A DNA stretch of 64,000 bases. Source: Chionoecetes opilio (lineage: Eukaryota; Arthropoda; Malacostraca; Decapoda; Majidae). A program made the translations under genes and the position numbers. Under the pieces are notes generated by a model that worked only from the letters and a program-made list of their open reading frames with translations, made no database searches and was not told the DNA's origin. Shown one piece after another: positions 1 through 9,129 of this stretch; the stretch's first letter is position 1, and every line of letters begins with the position of its first letter. The DNA lies in NCBI GenBank assembly GCA_016584305.1, contig JACEEZ010003851.1:23501-87500 (forward strand). Reading direction: 5' to 3'.

Positions 1-79
1 CACAGCCCTCAAGTGAACCTCCAGAGCCTACCATCCCAGCCCTGGGTCACCACTGCCTACAGGCGCTATAGGCACAAAC

Positions 80-149
<70 letters not shown>
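1..149 (+). mobile_element. 3' end of tRNA-derived SINE (family 2) with poly-A tail
   Basis: The first 85 bases match the 3' part of the element at 60205-60567 (same 'gggtcaccactgcctaca' and 'gctataggcacaaa' blocks). A poly-A tail of about 60 bases follows, then a short TA run. The 5' head lies outside the window. The order of body then poly-A shows a plus-strand insertion. Confidence 0.7.
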
Positions 150-161
<12 letters not shown>

Positions 162-279
162 ATGTTTTAGTGTTAGGGAGTGAATGAAGTAGTGAAGATT
201 GGAATGAATGAATGAATGAAGGAAGGAAGGAAGGAAGAATGTGGGGGCCTTCTCTCACACACACACAAGTAAGATACAA

Positions 280-600
280 CAAAGCTGATAACAAAGATGG
301 AAGAAACAGACCATGAGAGACTACTGACTAGGCAACAAAGAGAAGGTCGCTACACAAGAGGACATACAAAACAACTTGGAAAAGGGAGATGCCTGAACAA
401 CATAAAGAAGTACAGCTTCCCTCATAGCAATGTACAAGTTTGGAATGGACTAAACGAGGTGATATGGGCAAAGAATGTGCACCAGTTGAAGGACAGACTG
501 GATAAATGTAGCTATGGAGACGGGACCCCACCAGTGTAGCTCAGGCCCTGTAACACACTACTAGGTAAACACACACACACACACACACGCACCTGTAGGG
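280..600 (+). mobile_element. LINE fragment, C-terminal end of reverse-transcriptase ORF
   Basis: Codons 297-539 read as the C-terminal tail of a non-LTR retrotransposon polyprotein, with the motif RQQREGRYTRGHTKQL. The same peptide occurs in the longer copy at 27190-27830 on the minus strand. After the stop, the 3' UTR contains the block 'gtagctcaggccctg', which is also the tail of SINE family 1. The fragment is 5'-truncated and has no function of its own. Confidence 0.75.
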
Positions 601-811
601 TATGTGGGGTGCCTTCTCACACACACACACACACTTCATCCTCCCACTTTCTCACACCACCCCCCCACACACACACACACAACTGTAGGGTATGTGGGAT
701 GCCTTCACACACAACACACATACAAATACACACAATCCTTCCTCCTCCCCCTCTTCCTCCTCCAAACACACACACACACAAACACAAACACCCACACCCA
801 CACCCACGCAC
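541..811. repeat. CA microsatellite with two extra copies of a kinesin exon edge
   Basis: CA repeats alternate with blocks reading 'gggtatgtggggtgcctt' near 598-616 and a near-copy near 688-706. The same block at about 817-835 is the real 3' end of the KIF11 exon (codons APHIPY plus its donor). See the finding on exon-edge duplication. Confidence 0.7.
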
Positions 812-975
812 CTATAGGGTATGTGGGGTGCCTTCTCCACCAGGGCCATGATGACACGGCCCAGGGTGAGGAGGGACATGTTGATGTTGCCGGCCTCCCT
901 GGCACGCTTGTCCACCGCCCCGGACCTCCCGATGTTCTCCGAGCCGGCCAGGTCCACCAGGTGAAGCTTGCCCGT
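812..975 (-). CDS. KIF11: KIF11 exon: switch II to alpha-5
   Basis: AG acceptor just right of 975 and GT donor at 811-810. It encodes [19 protein letters not shown] through APHIPY plus two bases of Arg. DLAGSEN is the switch II motif. It is the leftmost exon found. Confidence 0.93.
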
Positions 976-3158
976 CTGTTAAGGAGGGGAGAGGGGGGAT
1001 AAAGGGAGAATGAGGAGAGACAGGATAAAATAAACAAGAAAAACAGAAAAAAACGAGACTAAAAAATTTAATAGAAAGTGAAGGGGAGGTTTGGGGTGAG
1101 GTGAGGAATAGGGAATAGGGGAATAGGGAATTTGAGGGTTTGAGAATAATAAGAAACCAAACTCCCCTCAGTGCAGTATGACGGTGAATAATACTCTTTA
1201 AAAAAAACAAGAACTCGCCAGTAAAAAAAACAATAAAATGAAAAACTGAGAAAAACGATAAAATGAAAAACTGAGAAAAACGATAAAATGAAAAACTGGG
1301 AGAAAAATATCGGAAACAAAAATGAAAATACCAGAAGAAAAAATCAGAACCCCTCACCCCCCCCCCCCTCACCTTTAAGAGTTCGTCGCCGTCCACGGTG
1401 TTTTCCTTCATGTGCAGGGTGACGGTGAAGACAGTGTGTGAGCGTGACGAGTGTGCGTTCATGAGTGTGGCGGCCGTCTGTCTCTTGGTGGAGCCCTTCT
1501 GCATGATGGTGTACACGTCAGCCTTGGAGCGCACCAACACCTCCTCCAACCCCTGGATGATGCACGACCCCTTCTTGGCTGCGTCCTCATACAGTCTGGG
1601 GGGGAAGGGGAGGAGGAGGGGTTAGATGTACAGTAGAGGGAGAAAGACTTTTTTTTATACAGGACTCTTCGTTGTACAGCTCGAGGAAGGACCCACCCAC
1701 ACACACACACAACTAGGTTATTTGGTATACACACACACACTAGATTATTTGGTATACACACACACACACACACAGATACACCTGCGGGAACCTTGGGAAC
1801 CTCCACCTTGGGGGTACTCCGTAGTGTAGTGGTTAGCACACTCGGCTCACAACTGAGAAGTCCCGGGTTCGATCCCCAGGCAGGAGCGGAGAGAGACGGG
1901 TGGTCTTAAAACTGCTTAAATCTTAAAAGCTTAAAAGTTCCTGTCCACCCAGCAGTGAATGGGTACCGGGTGTTAGCCGGGGGTTTGTGACCCGCCTCCC
2001 GGGGTGGTGGCTTCCCCCAACACTAACCACTAAGGATGAAGGATTAAATGTAGCTATGGAGACGGGGCCGTATGAGTGTAGCTCAGGCCCTGGAAAATAC
2101 AACTAGGTGAATACAACTACAGGAGAACCTCGTTTATCCGGCACCCTCGGGGGGGAGCGCATGCCGGATAACTCATTTTGCCGTTGTTTTGAGAGTTACT
2201 CTTATGGAATCTCCCAAAATCCCAATAAATACTGTGGTTTCTGGAGGTTGTTGTTGTTGTTGTTTTAGGGCTGCGAGGATCCCTTGGGGAACACTATGAG
2301 CCCTGGTGATGTCCTATGATGCTATCACAGGCACGGTAGTTGACCTGTCTTCCTCAGGAAGGCACAGGTGAGGCGGATGACGGCGTGTTGCCGAGAGGGG
2401 GGAACGCCAGCCGCCGCCAGCAGGGTGGGCAGGTCAAAGGTGGTGACGTTCAGGGCGAGGAGTTGAGACTGTAGCACTACACGGTGTGAGTGGAAGCGCA
2501 GACACTGCAGCAGAAAGTGTTCAATAGTCTCCGGAAAATTCATGCACCAAGGGCAGTGGGGGTCAGGGGACAGACGGAGGCGATGCAGGTGAGCCGTGAG
2601 TGTCGTGTGCCCCAGGCGGAGGCAGGTGAGAGTGACATCCAGGACGCGGGACTTTTTCCGTATCCACGGCTGGGAGGAAGTCACTGCGGTATTGGCCCAT
2701 GGAGGTGATGCGGAGGGCATCGCCGAGTGTGTTATTTCAGGTGGAGCGGCAGACCCGGGAGATGAGGCGTTTGGCCGCGGAGAGCGGCAGAGGGAAGGGT
2801 GTCGTGTTTACATCTGTTAAGGCCATCCTGGCAGCAGAATCAGCCACCTCGTTGCCTGGGATACCAGCGTGGGAGGGAACCCACTGGAAGACGATCTCCC
2901 ACCCCTCGTTGGTAAGGTGAAGGGCCCTCTGGATGGTGTGGACGAGGGACGTAGAGGATCGTGGATGGCAGGAGAGGAGGAGGTGGAGTGAGGAGAGGGA
3001 GTCTGTGTAGACCACAGCCTTGCCCAACTAAATTTCTGCCGATTTTCTCAGTTTTTGAAATAATTATACTTAATTAATGCCTGGGTCGATTAGTGCCGTT
3101 GTTTTGAGGCTGCCGTTGTTTTAAATGCCGGTTAAATGAGGTTCTCCTGTAGATGAAT

Positions 3159-3190
<32 letters not shown>

Positions 3191-3773
3191 ACCCACCCAC
3201 AGACACGCCCACCCACACACACAGACACAGACACCCACCTCAGTTTGGACATGTCGTCGTGGGCTGAGAGCAGGTCAAAGAGCTCTTCGTTATAAAGCTC
3301 CAGGAAGGACACACGCATGGTGAACTCCACCTTCTGCATGCGTAGCTCGTCAAACAGGTGGTTGACGCAGCGCGGGATGATGCCTGCCATGGGGTCCTGG
3401 GGGGGGGGGGGTTAATGAGGGGGTAAAGGAAAGTATAAGGATGAGAGAGAGTAAACAACACATAGATAAAGCAAATGCAAACAGGAACACACAAACAGGA
3501 TATTAAAGGGAAGAGAAAAAGAATGAAAAGTCCTTGGAAAAAAAAATATCTATGCAAAAACTTGATTTAAGAAAGTTGAAATTGCTGTACAAGATCAAGA
3601 GTGGAGACTTTTAACAAGATTAGGATGCATTTTTTATGACTGTTCATTTCATGGAGGCGAAAATATGATAACACAAAAAATAAATCATAATACAATATTA
3701 ATCTTTTTTTTTTTTTATCCCTTGTGTCTGTGTGTGTGCCCCCCTACAAAAAATAAATAGATCCCCTAGTTTT

Positions 3774-3840
<67 letters not shown>

Positions 3841-6422
3841 CAAGTGTCACCATTCACACACACACACAACCCCCCCAAAAAAAAAATCCCATATTTTTTC
3901 AATGTGTATGTATGTATGTATGCGTGTGGTTGCCCCGCCCCTCCTTTGCCCCCCCTCCCTCACCTCCTCCCAGGACGTGGTGTTGGAGGCGCGCTCCCCC
4001 TCCATGGTGAAGGTCTTGCCCGTGCCCGTCTGGCCGTAGGCGAAGATGGTGCAATTGAACCCATTGAGCACCTCCTCCACAGAGTTCTTGGCCACGGCCT
4101 TGTACACGTCAATCTGTGATGGGAGGGTTGATAGAAGGGGTGATGGGAGGGTTATAGGGGTGATAGAAGGGGTGATAGTGGTGATGGGAGGGTTATAGGG
4201 GTGATAGGGGTGATGGGAGGGTTATAGGGGTGATAGAAGGGGTGATAGTGGTGATGGGAGGGTTATAGGGGTGATAGGGGTGATGGGAGGGTTATAGGGG
4301 TGATAGAAGGGGTGATAGTGGTGATGGGAGGGTTATAGGGGTGATAGAAGGGGTGATAGTGGTGGTGGTGGGTAAAATATAAAGCCCCGTACCAAGAGTC
4401 ATGATGAAGGTTGAGTGACAAACGACGCACCACTGAGGAAGGGTACCATAGAAGGGATATTTTTTTTAACGAAGAGCAGCGACGAAGGCCGGCACGAAGA
4501 CGCTGGTACCCCCCGTGTCTCCGTGCCGACCTTCCACCGTCGTCGCTGCTCTTCGGTCCAAAAAATATCCCTTTTATGGTACCCTTCCTCAGTGGTGCGT
4601 CGTTCGTCCATCCTGACTCTTGGTACGGGTGATACTTTCTAGAAACAATTACTAACTACTACAAGAAATCAAAATCTATAAAGAAATCAAGAAATCAACT
4701 AACTACTACAAGGGCCAAAATCTGCACATCTGGCAAAACCTCACGACCATCATGACTCTTAGTATGGGCCAAAATCTGCATATCTAGCAAAACCTCACTG
4801 ACAGCTGCCCACACTGCTGCTCAAGTCTAGTGTAACCTTTTGGATACACAGAGCTGGGATGTCCTTCACAGGCGAGAGGACTTCGCCGTAGTCTTGGCGT
4901 CTACGGCGGGACATCACAGCAAACAGAAGAGGGACCACACTCACACCCCAAAAATTATTCGCTTCAATGGTCCTTGCTCAAAAAATTATTCGCTGGAATG
5001 GTCTCGACACCGTTACCTAAATCTGAACTGATCTAGATTGAAGCCATTTGTTAGAGTTCTAACTTTTCCTTGACTATGAGGACCTGTGATTCTTACTACT
5101 ATTTCTTATACATTTCTAGAAACAATTACTAACTACTACAACCACCACTAACACACACACACACACACACACTCACTCTCTCACTCACTCACACTCACTC
5201 ACAGTCTCACACTCACTCACTCGCAGTCTCACACTCACTCAGTCTCACACTCACTCACAGTCTCACACTCACTCACAGTCTCACACTCACTCACAGTCTC
5301 ACACTCACACTCACACACACAAGTACCTGTTTGGAGTCCGGTCCAAACACATGATCGAAGGTGAAGGTCTTTGAGAACTTGTCGAGGGGTCGCTCCTTAA
5401 GCACCACTTCGCGCGGCCCCGACACCGTGACCACGCTGTGTGACTTGCTGGCCTTCTCCTGGCTGTTCATGGGCCTGGGGGAGCGGGGGGAGGGGGGGTT
5501 AGATTATTGGGGGCAAGTGATGACGTTTTTAAGTGGATAAAGGGATACAATAAAGGCGATGTAGGAAAAGTTCTTACGGCTATTAACCAGGGTAGAACAA
5601 GAAGTAATGGATTCAAGCTGGAAAAGTGTAGATTTAAAAGGAAATAGGGAAAAACTGGTTCACAAATAGGGTGGTGAATGATTGGCATGGACTCAGTCGT
5701 CAGGTGGTCAATGCGGAGTCTATTGGGGTCTTTAAAAGGAGTCTGGATAAATTCATGGATGGGGAAGAAAGGTGGATGTAGGTAGTGTTAAGTAACAGGA
5801 ACTACCACGTGTAGGTCTCACGGCCTCTTGTAGCTTCCTTATTTTCTTATGTTCTTATGTATGTCCCAAGGTCAACACCTATAGAGTACTTACCGCTAGG
5901 CAGACATCATGACGGCGTAAAGAGCGGCTTATATGAATGAACAAACCTTCGAATACATCAAGAAACATAACACCTAATACAGTAAAACCTCTCGTATTCT
6001 GACACTCATTATTCGGACTTTTGACATTATTCGGACCTCCTCCTCTTTTGAGGGGTCGAAATCTCCTAGCTATATATACACCTAATTTTTTTTTTTTTTT
6101 TTTTTTAGGGGTCGAAATTTCCCAGCTATATATACACCTAGAATTTTTTTTTTTTTTTTTTTAGGGGTCGAAATTTCCTAGCTATATATACACCTAATTT
6201 TTTTTTTTTTTTTTTTTTTAGGGGTCGAAATTTCCTAGCTATATTACACTTAATTACTTTTTTTTTTTTTAGGGGTCGAAATTTCCTAGCTATATATACA
6301 CCTAGAATTTTTTTTTTTTTTTTTTTTTAGGGGTCGAAATTCCCTAGCTATATATACACCTAATTTTTTTTTTTTTTTTTTTTTTTTTTTAGGGTCGAAA
6401 TTTCCTAGCTATATATACACTT

Positions 6423-6456
<34 letters not shown>

Positions 6457-8726
6457 CATATCCCCCCGTTATTCGGATCCTTGCATTACTCGGACCACTC
6501 CTTGGCCCAATTAGTCCCAATATGAGAGGTTTCACTATACATCTTAGCTCAGGGGAGAGATGAAGAAAGAAAAGAATAGATAGAACCGCTAAATGAATGG
6601 GTACATTTTCACACTAGGAACAGAATTTCTTCAGAATGTGTACGAAACAACTAACAAAACCTGGGTACGAAACAACTTGTGTACGAAACTCCTTGTAACC
6701 AAAAGTTTGAGGTCACCCAGGTATCCAGTGTTCCAGAGGTTAGGTACAATTTTGTTAGGTTACCGGGGGTCAAGGGGGGCTGTTAGGAGGTTAGGTTATA
6801 TTATTGGGGGTCAAGGGGGCCTGTTAGGAGGTTAGGTTATATTATTGGGGGTCAAGGGGGGCTGTTAGGAAGTTAGGTTAGATTATTGGGGGTCAAGGGG
6901 GGCTGTTAGGAGGTTAGGTTACATTATCAGGGGGTCGAGGGGGGCGGAACTCCCCCGCAAAGAGTTGGGTTAAATATTATTAAAAGGAGGTTAGGTTAGA
7001 TTATTGGGGGCAAGTGATGACGTCAGAGGGTGAACAGCTATAGAGTACTCTCCGCTACCCAGACATCACGACTGTAAATAGCGGCTTAAGGAGAGAGTCC
7101 GCCGTGAATTTTAAATTGCATCTACGGTCATGAATAATTTATATGTTGTGTATATTAGTAGCCTTGTTATCACATGAACATTACAAGCTGATCAGATGGA
7201 AGGAAACATTTGAAAAAATTAAAGAACCTATTTTTGTCGGTTTTTTATGAAATTTTGAATTGCATCTTCGCAGCCCTTTTTTGACCCATTTCCTTGTGAC
7301 ATGAGCATATGATAATTCATTGTTATTCAAACAATTTGTTCTGAGAATATTTTGAAAATTGTTTTCGATTTTTTTTTTTTTTATTGTTAAAATTGTTAAA
7401 AAAATTGAACATTTTAAGGATAATTCTCCCACATATCAGAACTAAGACTTTAAAACAAAAATGTAATCAGAACAGATTTTTCTACGCTAGGTATTTGATT
7501 TTGTGCGTCCTAAAGTTTCTTGAAAATCGTGCCAAAAATAAAAGAGGATAGATTTTATGTTAATCTTATTGATTAATTGAGAAAAACGCGTTTGAAGTTT
7601 GAAGTTTTGCTAAAGTTTCTGCGCTCCAGTGAAGGTACTATACTGTCAATGCTACTTTCATATGAATTTGAATAACATCTCTGCACAAAATAAAAGAGTA
7701 CAGGACAAATAAAAATGTTATGGATTTTGCGTCCACAACCGTAGATAACAGTAAAGTCGCCAGGCCAACTTTTTTTTGTGTTTACAGACGTGTGGTGGCG
7801 TTAATAGTTACATTTCTACATCCATGATTTCAGGACAGTTAGAAGGGGCTATCTGGAGAGTCTGTGTCATTTTGTGTCTTCATCTGTGTCATAGTAGGGC
7901 TATAAATGAACAAATGACAAAAATATCTACAAAGTGGCCACCAACAATAAAGTCGCCATACTACGGTATTTATGAGTGTCTGCCACAGCGTCGTCGCACG
8001 AAATAAACGGCGTAGTGAAATTGAAACCGTCATACTTGCAGTACAAAGCATAAACAAAGCGAACAGGTAGATATACAGTCATGATATAAAACTGTGTATC
8101 ATTAGGGCCAGAACAAGCAGTAGTGAGGCCTATCATTCGTATATTTGGCGGTGGCGACTCTAGTTTGTCCCTGATGGTGTCGGGTTGTGTCTTCGTTGTT
8201 TGAGGATAAAAGCCTCGAGCCATAGTGACATACCGGCGCTTTAGTTAGGTTGGCCGAAGCCACCACCCGGATCGATCGAGGGGTCACAAACACCGGTACC
8301 ATCACTGCTGATGGACAGGGGCTCGGTTTTAAAAGACCCAACTATTCCATCAGCCCGGGGATCGACCACGGACTCCGTTGGAGCTCAGCTGGAAAATGCG
8401 AATGCGAAATCAGATATGCTGTAAAGCGATGAGATGTGTTTAAATAGGATACATTTAAACAGTGATCAATTTAGGGTGTAGACGCATGTAGACCCTGGCG
8501 GGGGGGTATGGAGCGGCTATGGTGGGTGTGGCTGGGGTGGCTTGTGTGTGGTGTCGTCTTGGGGGAAGGTTGGCAAAGATAAGAAAACAATGGCAATCAG
8601 ACAAATACATGACAAATAAACAGAGGTAAACACACACACAAACATACCTGCATCGTAGAAAACCTTTATATTTTGTCCACTAGCCGCCTTTCCTTTCTTC
8701 CTGGCGGGCAATGGACTGGCCTGCAT
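812..8726 (-). CDS. KIF11: Kinesin-5 (Eg5/KIF11/KLP61F) motor domain, 5' part of gene
   Basis: Six exons on the minus strand encode the N-terminus and most of the motor domain of a bipolar plus-end kinesin that slides spindle microtubules. Visible motifs, in order: NIKVF (beta-1); FGPDSKQ; the P-loop [15 protein letters not shown]; loop-5 region [20 protein letters not shown]; switch [12 protein letters not shown]; switch [14 protein letters not shown]; and [20 protein letters not shown]. The long loop 5 and the GPREVV stretch fit kinesin-5 better than other kinesins. The remaining motor segment (ESKLTR helix), neck linker, coiled coil and BimC box would lie left of the window; none is visible in 1-811. 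Exon phases agree at every junction except exon 1 to exon 2, where one base appears to be missing. Repeats fill the introns. Confidence 0.93.
976..1372. other. KIF11 intron, no gene seen
   Basis: A-rich intron. Around 1225-1300 a unit like 'cgataaaatgaaaaactg' repeats about three times. A C-run marks the donor side of the exon at 1373. Confidence 0.6.
1373..1595 (-). CDS. KIF11: KIF11 exon: switch I region
   Basis: Begins with one base completing the Arg codon after DDMSKL, then [20 protein letters not shown]. It contains [11 protein letters not shown] (switch I) and ends in VDGDELLK. Acceptor CAG at 1598-1596 and donor GT at 1372-1371; 223 bases, phase consistent with both neighbours. Confidence 0.93.
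1811..2117 (+). mobile_element. tRNA-derived SINE, family 1 (Val-CAC-like head)
   Basis: The head has an A box (tagtgtagtggttagcac) and a B box (gggttcgatcc). The anticodon arm folds with a 7-base loop and CAC in anticodon position. The body carries 'gtgaatgggtaccgggtg' and 'gtgacccgcctcccggggtg'. The tail shares the LINE block 'tgtagctatggagacggg' ... 'gtagctcaggccctg' and ends in repeats of 'acaactaggtgaat'. A Tigger-like MITE interrupts the tail at 2120. Other copies: 29661-29941 (minus) and 57297-57590. Confidence 0.8.
2120..3149 (+). mobile_element. Tigger/pogo-like MITE (family T1) carrying a LINE fragment
   Basis: Inverted termini CAGGAGAACCTCGTTTATCC and its complement at the right end are each flanked by TA. 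Left (to about 2217) and right (from about 3080) ends match the copy at 18383-18857. The interior holds the LINE piece 2246-3027 instead of transposase, so it is non-autonomous. Pogo-like assignment rests on the TIR style and TA target only. Confidence 0.75.
2246..3027 (-). mobile_element. LINE fragment: RNase H domain and C-terminal zinc-knuckle region, broken
   Basis: The minus strand from 3027 reads [13 protein letters not shown], then [20 protein letters not shown], typical of the RNase H domain of I/Jockey/R1-type LINEs. After an in-frame stop near 2737 and a frame change, a second stretch (to 2325) holds the Cys/His motif [18 protein letters not shown]. Stop, frameshift and missing reverse transcriptase make it dead. 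A further-deleted copy is at 13505-13640. Confidence 0.85.
3152..3238. repeat. CA-rich microsatellite beside a kinesin exon
   Basis: CA, CAGA and CCCA repeats run up to the donor of the exon at 3239. Confidence 0.8.
3239..3396 (-). CDS. KIF11: KIF11 exon: after loop 5
   Basis: Encodes [20 protein letters not shown] through [31 protein letters not shown] is a conserved kinesin motif. Acceptor CCAG right of 3396; donor GT at 3238-3237; 158 bases, ending in phase 2. Confidence 0.94.
3397..3963. other. KIF11 intron with GT microsatellite
   Basis: AT-rich intron with a T-run near 3705 and a long GT run at about 3779-3840. No coding signal apart from low-complexity frames. Confidence 0.7.
3964..4113 (-). 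CDS. KIF11: KIF11 exon: P-loop
   Basis: Exactly 50 codons, phase 0 at both ends, from IDVYKAV to ASNTTSWEE. It contains the nucleotide-binding P-loop GQTGTGKT in the context [20 protein letters not shown]. Acceptor at 4115-4114; donor GT at 3963-3962. Confidence 0.95.
4118..4375. repeat. Minisatellite at the acceptor side of the P-loop exon
   Basis: Units of 'gtgatgggagggttatag' and 'ggtgatagaaggggtgatag' alternate in a higher-order pattern. The array starts within five bases of the exon, and 'gtgatgggaggg' is itself the sequence next to the acceptor. Confidence 0.85.
4386..4629. mobile_element. Foldback element FB1, copy 1
   Basis: Near-perfect inverted repeat with arms of about 110 bases, ends CCCGTACCAAGAGTCATGAT and its complement (one or two mismatches). 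No ORF of interest. A shorter copy with the same ends lies at 11165-11323. Confidence 0.85.
4630..5140. other. KIF11 intron, no gene seen
   Basis: Mostly unremarkable. 'tactaactactacaa' repeats and a duplicated 'gggccaaaatctgca' block (4703 and 4767) are the only structure seen. Confidence 0.5.
5148..5325. repeat. CACTCA/CAGTCTCA array up to a kinesin donor
   Basis: Units of 'cactcactcacagtctca' repeat about nine times between a CA run and the donor of the exon at 5327. Confidence 0.85.
5327..5474 (-). CDS. KIF11: KIF11 exon 2
   Basis: Encodes [34 protein letters not shown], ending FGPDSKQ. The first base completes the Arg of the expected RP pair, so this exon needs a phase-2 donor upstream. 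Acceptor CAG at 477-475 of the 5-kb block; donor GT at 5326-5325. Confidence 0.9.
5527..5868 (+). mobile_element. LINE 3' end (C-terminal RT tail plus 3' UTR)
   Basis: Plus-strand reading contains [19 protein letters not shown] and [15 protein letters not shown], typical of the C-terminal tail of crustacean LINE polyproteins. The 3' UTR holds 'aactaccacgtgtaggtctc' and ends in 'cttatgttcttatgt' units. It splits a local repeat whose uninterrupted copy lies at 6990-7090. The same LINE tail makes the satellite at 22-25 kb. Confidence 0.8.
5980..6537 (+). mobile_element. Tigger-like MITE (family T2) with internal tandem repeat
   Basis: Ends CAGTAAAACCTCTCGTATTC and a degenerate complement are flanked by TA. 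The middle consists of about eight units of 'ggggtcgaaatttcctagct' plus 'atatatacacctaa' and a T-run. The same family, inverted, is at 58113-58480. Confidence 0.8.
6590..6745. mobile_element. Fragment of TIR element family C (GTACGAAACAACT)
   Basis: Contains 'tgtacgaaacaactaacaaa' and 'gtacgaaacaacttgtgtac', matching the right end of the family at 12828-13226. The left end is absent. Confidence 0.6.
6746..7000. repeat. 40-bp repeat rich in TTAGG
   Basis: Five units of 'ggggggctgttaggaggtta' plus 'ggttatattattgggggtca'. Short TTAGG strings occur but it is not a pure telomeric array. Confidence 0.75.
7001..7738. other. KIF11 intron 1, AT-rich, nothing recognised
   Basis: The first 90 bases are the uninterrupted copy of the repeat split by the LINE at 5527-5868. 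The rest is AT-rich without splice-framed coding signal. Confidence 0.5.
7739..8162 (+). mobile_element. CCGTAG-ended MITE, right end decayed
   Basis: The left end CCGTAGATAACAGTAAAGTC and about 250 following bases match the complete copy at 38782-39442 ('ttacatttctacatccatga', 'ggggctatctgga'). The right end is reduced to 'tggcggtggcgact'. Confidence 0.75.
8234..8430 (-). mobile_element. Degenerate SINE family 1 relative
   Basis: Matches in order the inverted SINE at 29661-29941: 'gaagccaccacccgg', 'ggggtcacaaac', 'gatggacaggggctcgg', then a B-box-like 'ggggatcgacc'. The head is decayed. Confidence 0.55.
8648..8726 (-). CDS. KIF11: KIF11 exon 1 (start codon), one base short
   Basis: ATG at 8726 opens [20 protein letters not shown], then KVF, the kinesin-5 beta-1 strand. 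The donor CAG|GTATGT at 8647 is strong. As written the exon ends in phase 1 and the next exon needs phase 2. A single extra G between 8658 and 8657 would restore the family's VRCRP motif across the junction, so the deletion is either a consensus error or a real frameshift. An alternative donor AAG|GTTTTC at 8663 would leave the motif unencoded. Confidence 0.8.
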
Positions 8727-8872
8727 GGTGCTAGACTCCTCGATTCACCTTCAACAACTAATAAAAACACTAAAAGAGGGATAATTCACCTCAATTAGGC
8801 GTGAAATAAGGCCAAAAACACCTTTCACTCGTACGCCCCAGCTCTGTAATGGCGACTCTCAAATCAAACCCA

Positions 8873-9009
8873 CCAATAAGAAGCCTTGCGTTCCCTTTAA
8901 CTCCCTCGGCCAATCAGCGGCCTTCTCTTTAACTCCCTCGGCCAATCAGCGGCCTTCTCTTTAACTCCCTCGGCCAATCAGCGGCCTTCCCTTAACTCCC
9001 TCGGCCAAT
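8873..9009. promoter_or_regulatory. KIF11: KIF11 promoter: five CCAAT boxes in register
   Basis: CCAAT occurs at 8873, 8910, 8942, 8974 and 9005, about 150-280 bases upstream of the ATG. The last four lie in tandem units ('aactccctcggccaatcagc'). Spacings are 37, 32, 32 and 31 bases. NF-Y bound to CCAAT boxes about three helical turns apart is characteristic of vertebrate G2/M promoters. A CHR-like TTTGAG (consensus TTTGAA) sits on the minus strand near 8858-8863. Function is inferred. Confidence 0.6.
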
Positions 9010-9129
9010 CACAGCAGCCCGCGACAGCCTGACTCTTCATCAAAATATATATATAAGAACATAAGAAAGAAAATAAGAAATAAAGAACAGAAGAAAAGAA
9101 AGGATATGATATAAGAACATAAGGAAGCT

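Noticed and set aside
1811..1890. Functional tRNA-Val gene
   Set aside because: The acceptor stem does not pair properly and the unit continues into a SINE body repeated elsewhere.
5870..5940. Donor-like GCG|GTAAGTAC as a missing KIF11 microexon
   Set aside because: The same block is repeated at 7030-7090 without the donor, has an in-frame stop, and the missing residues are better explained by one lost base in exon 1.
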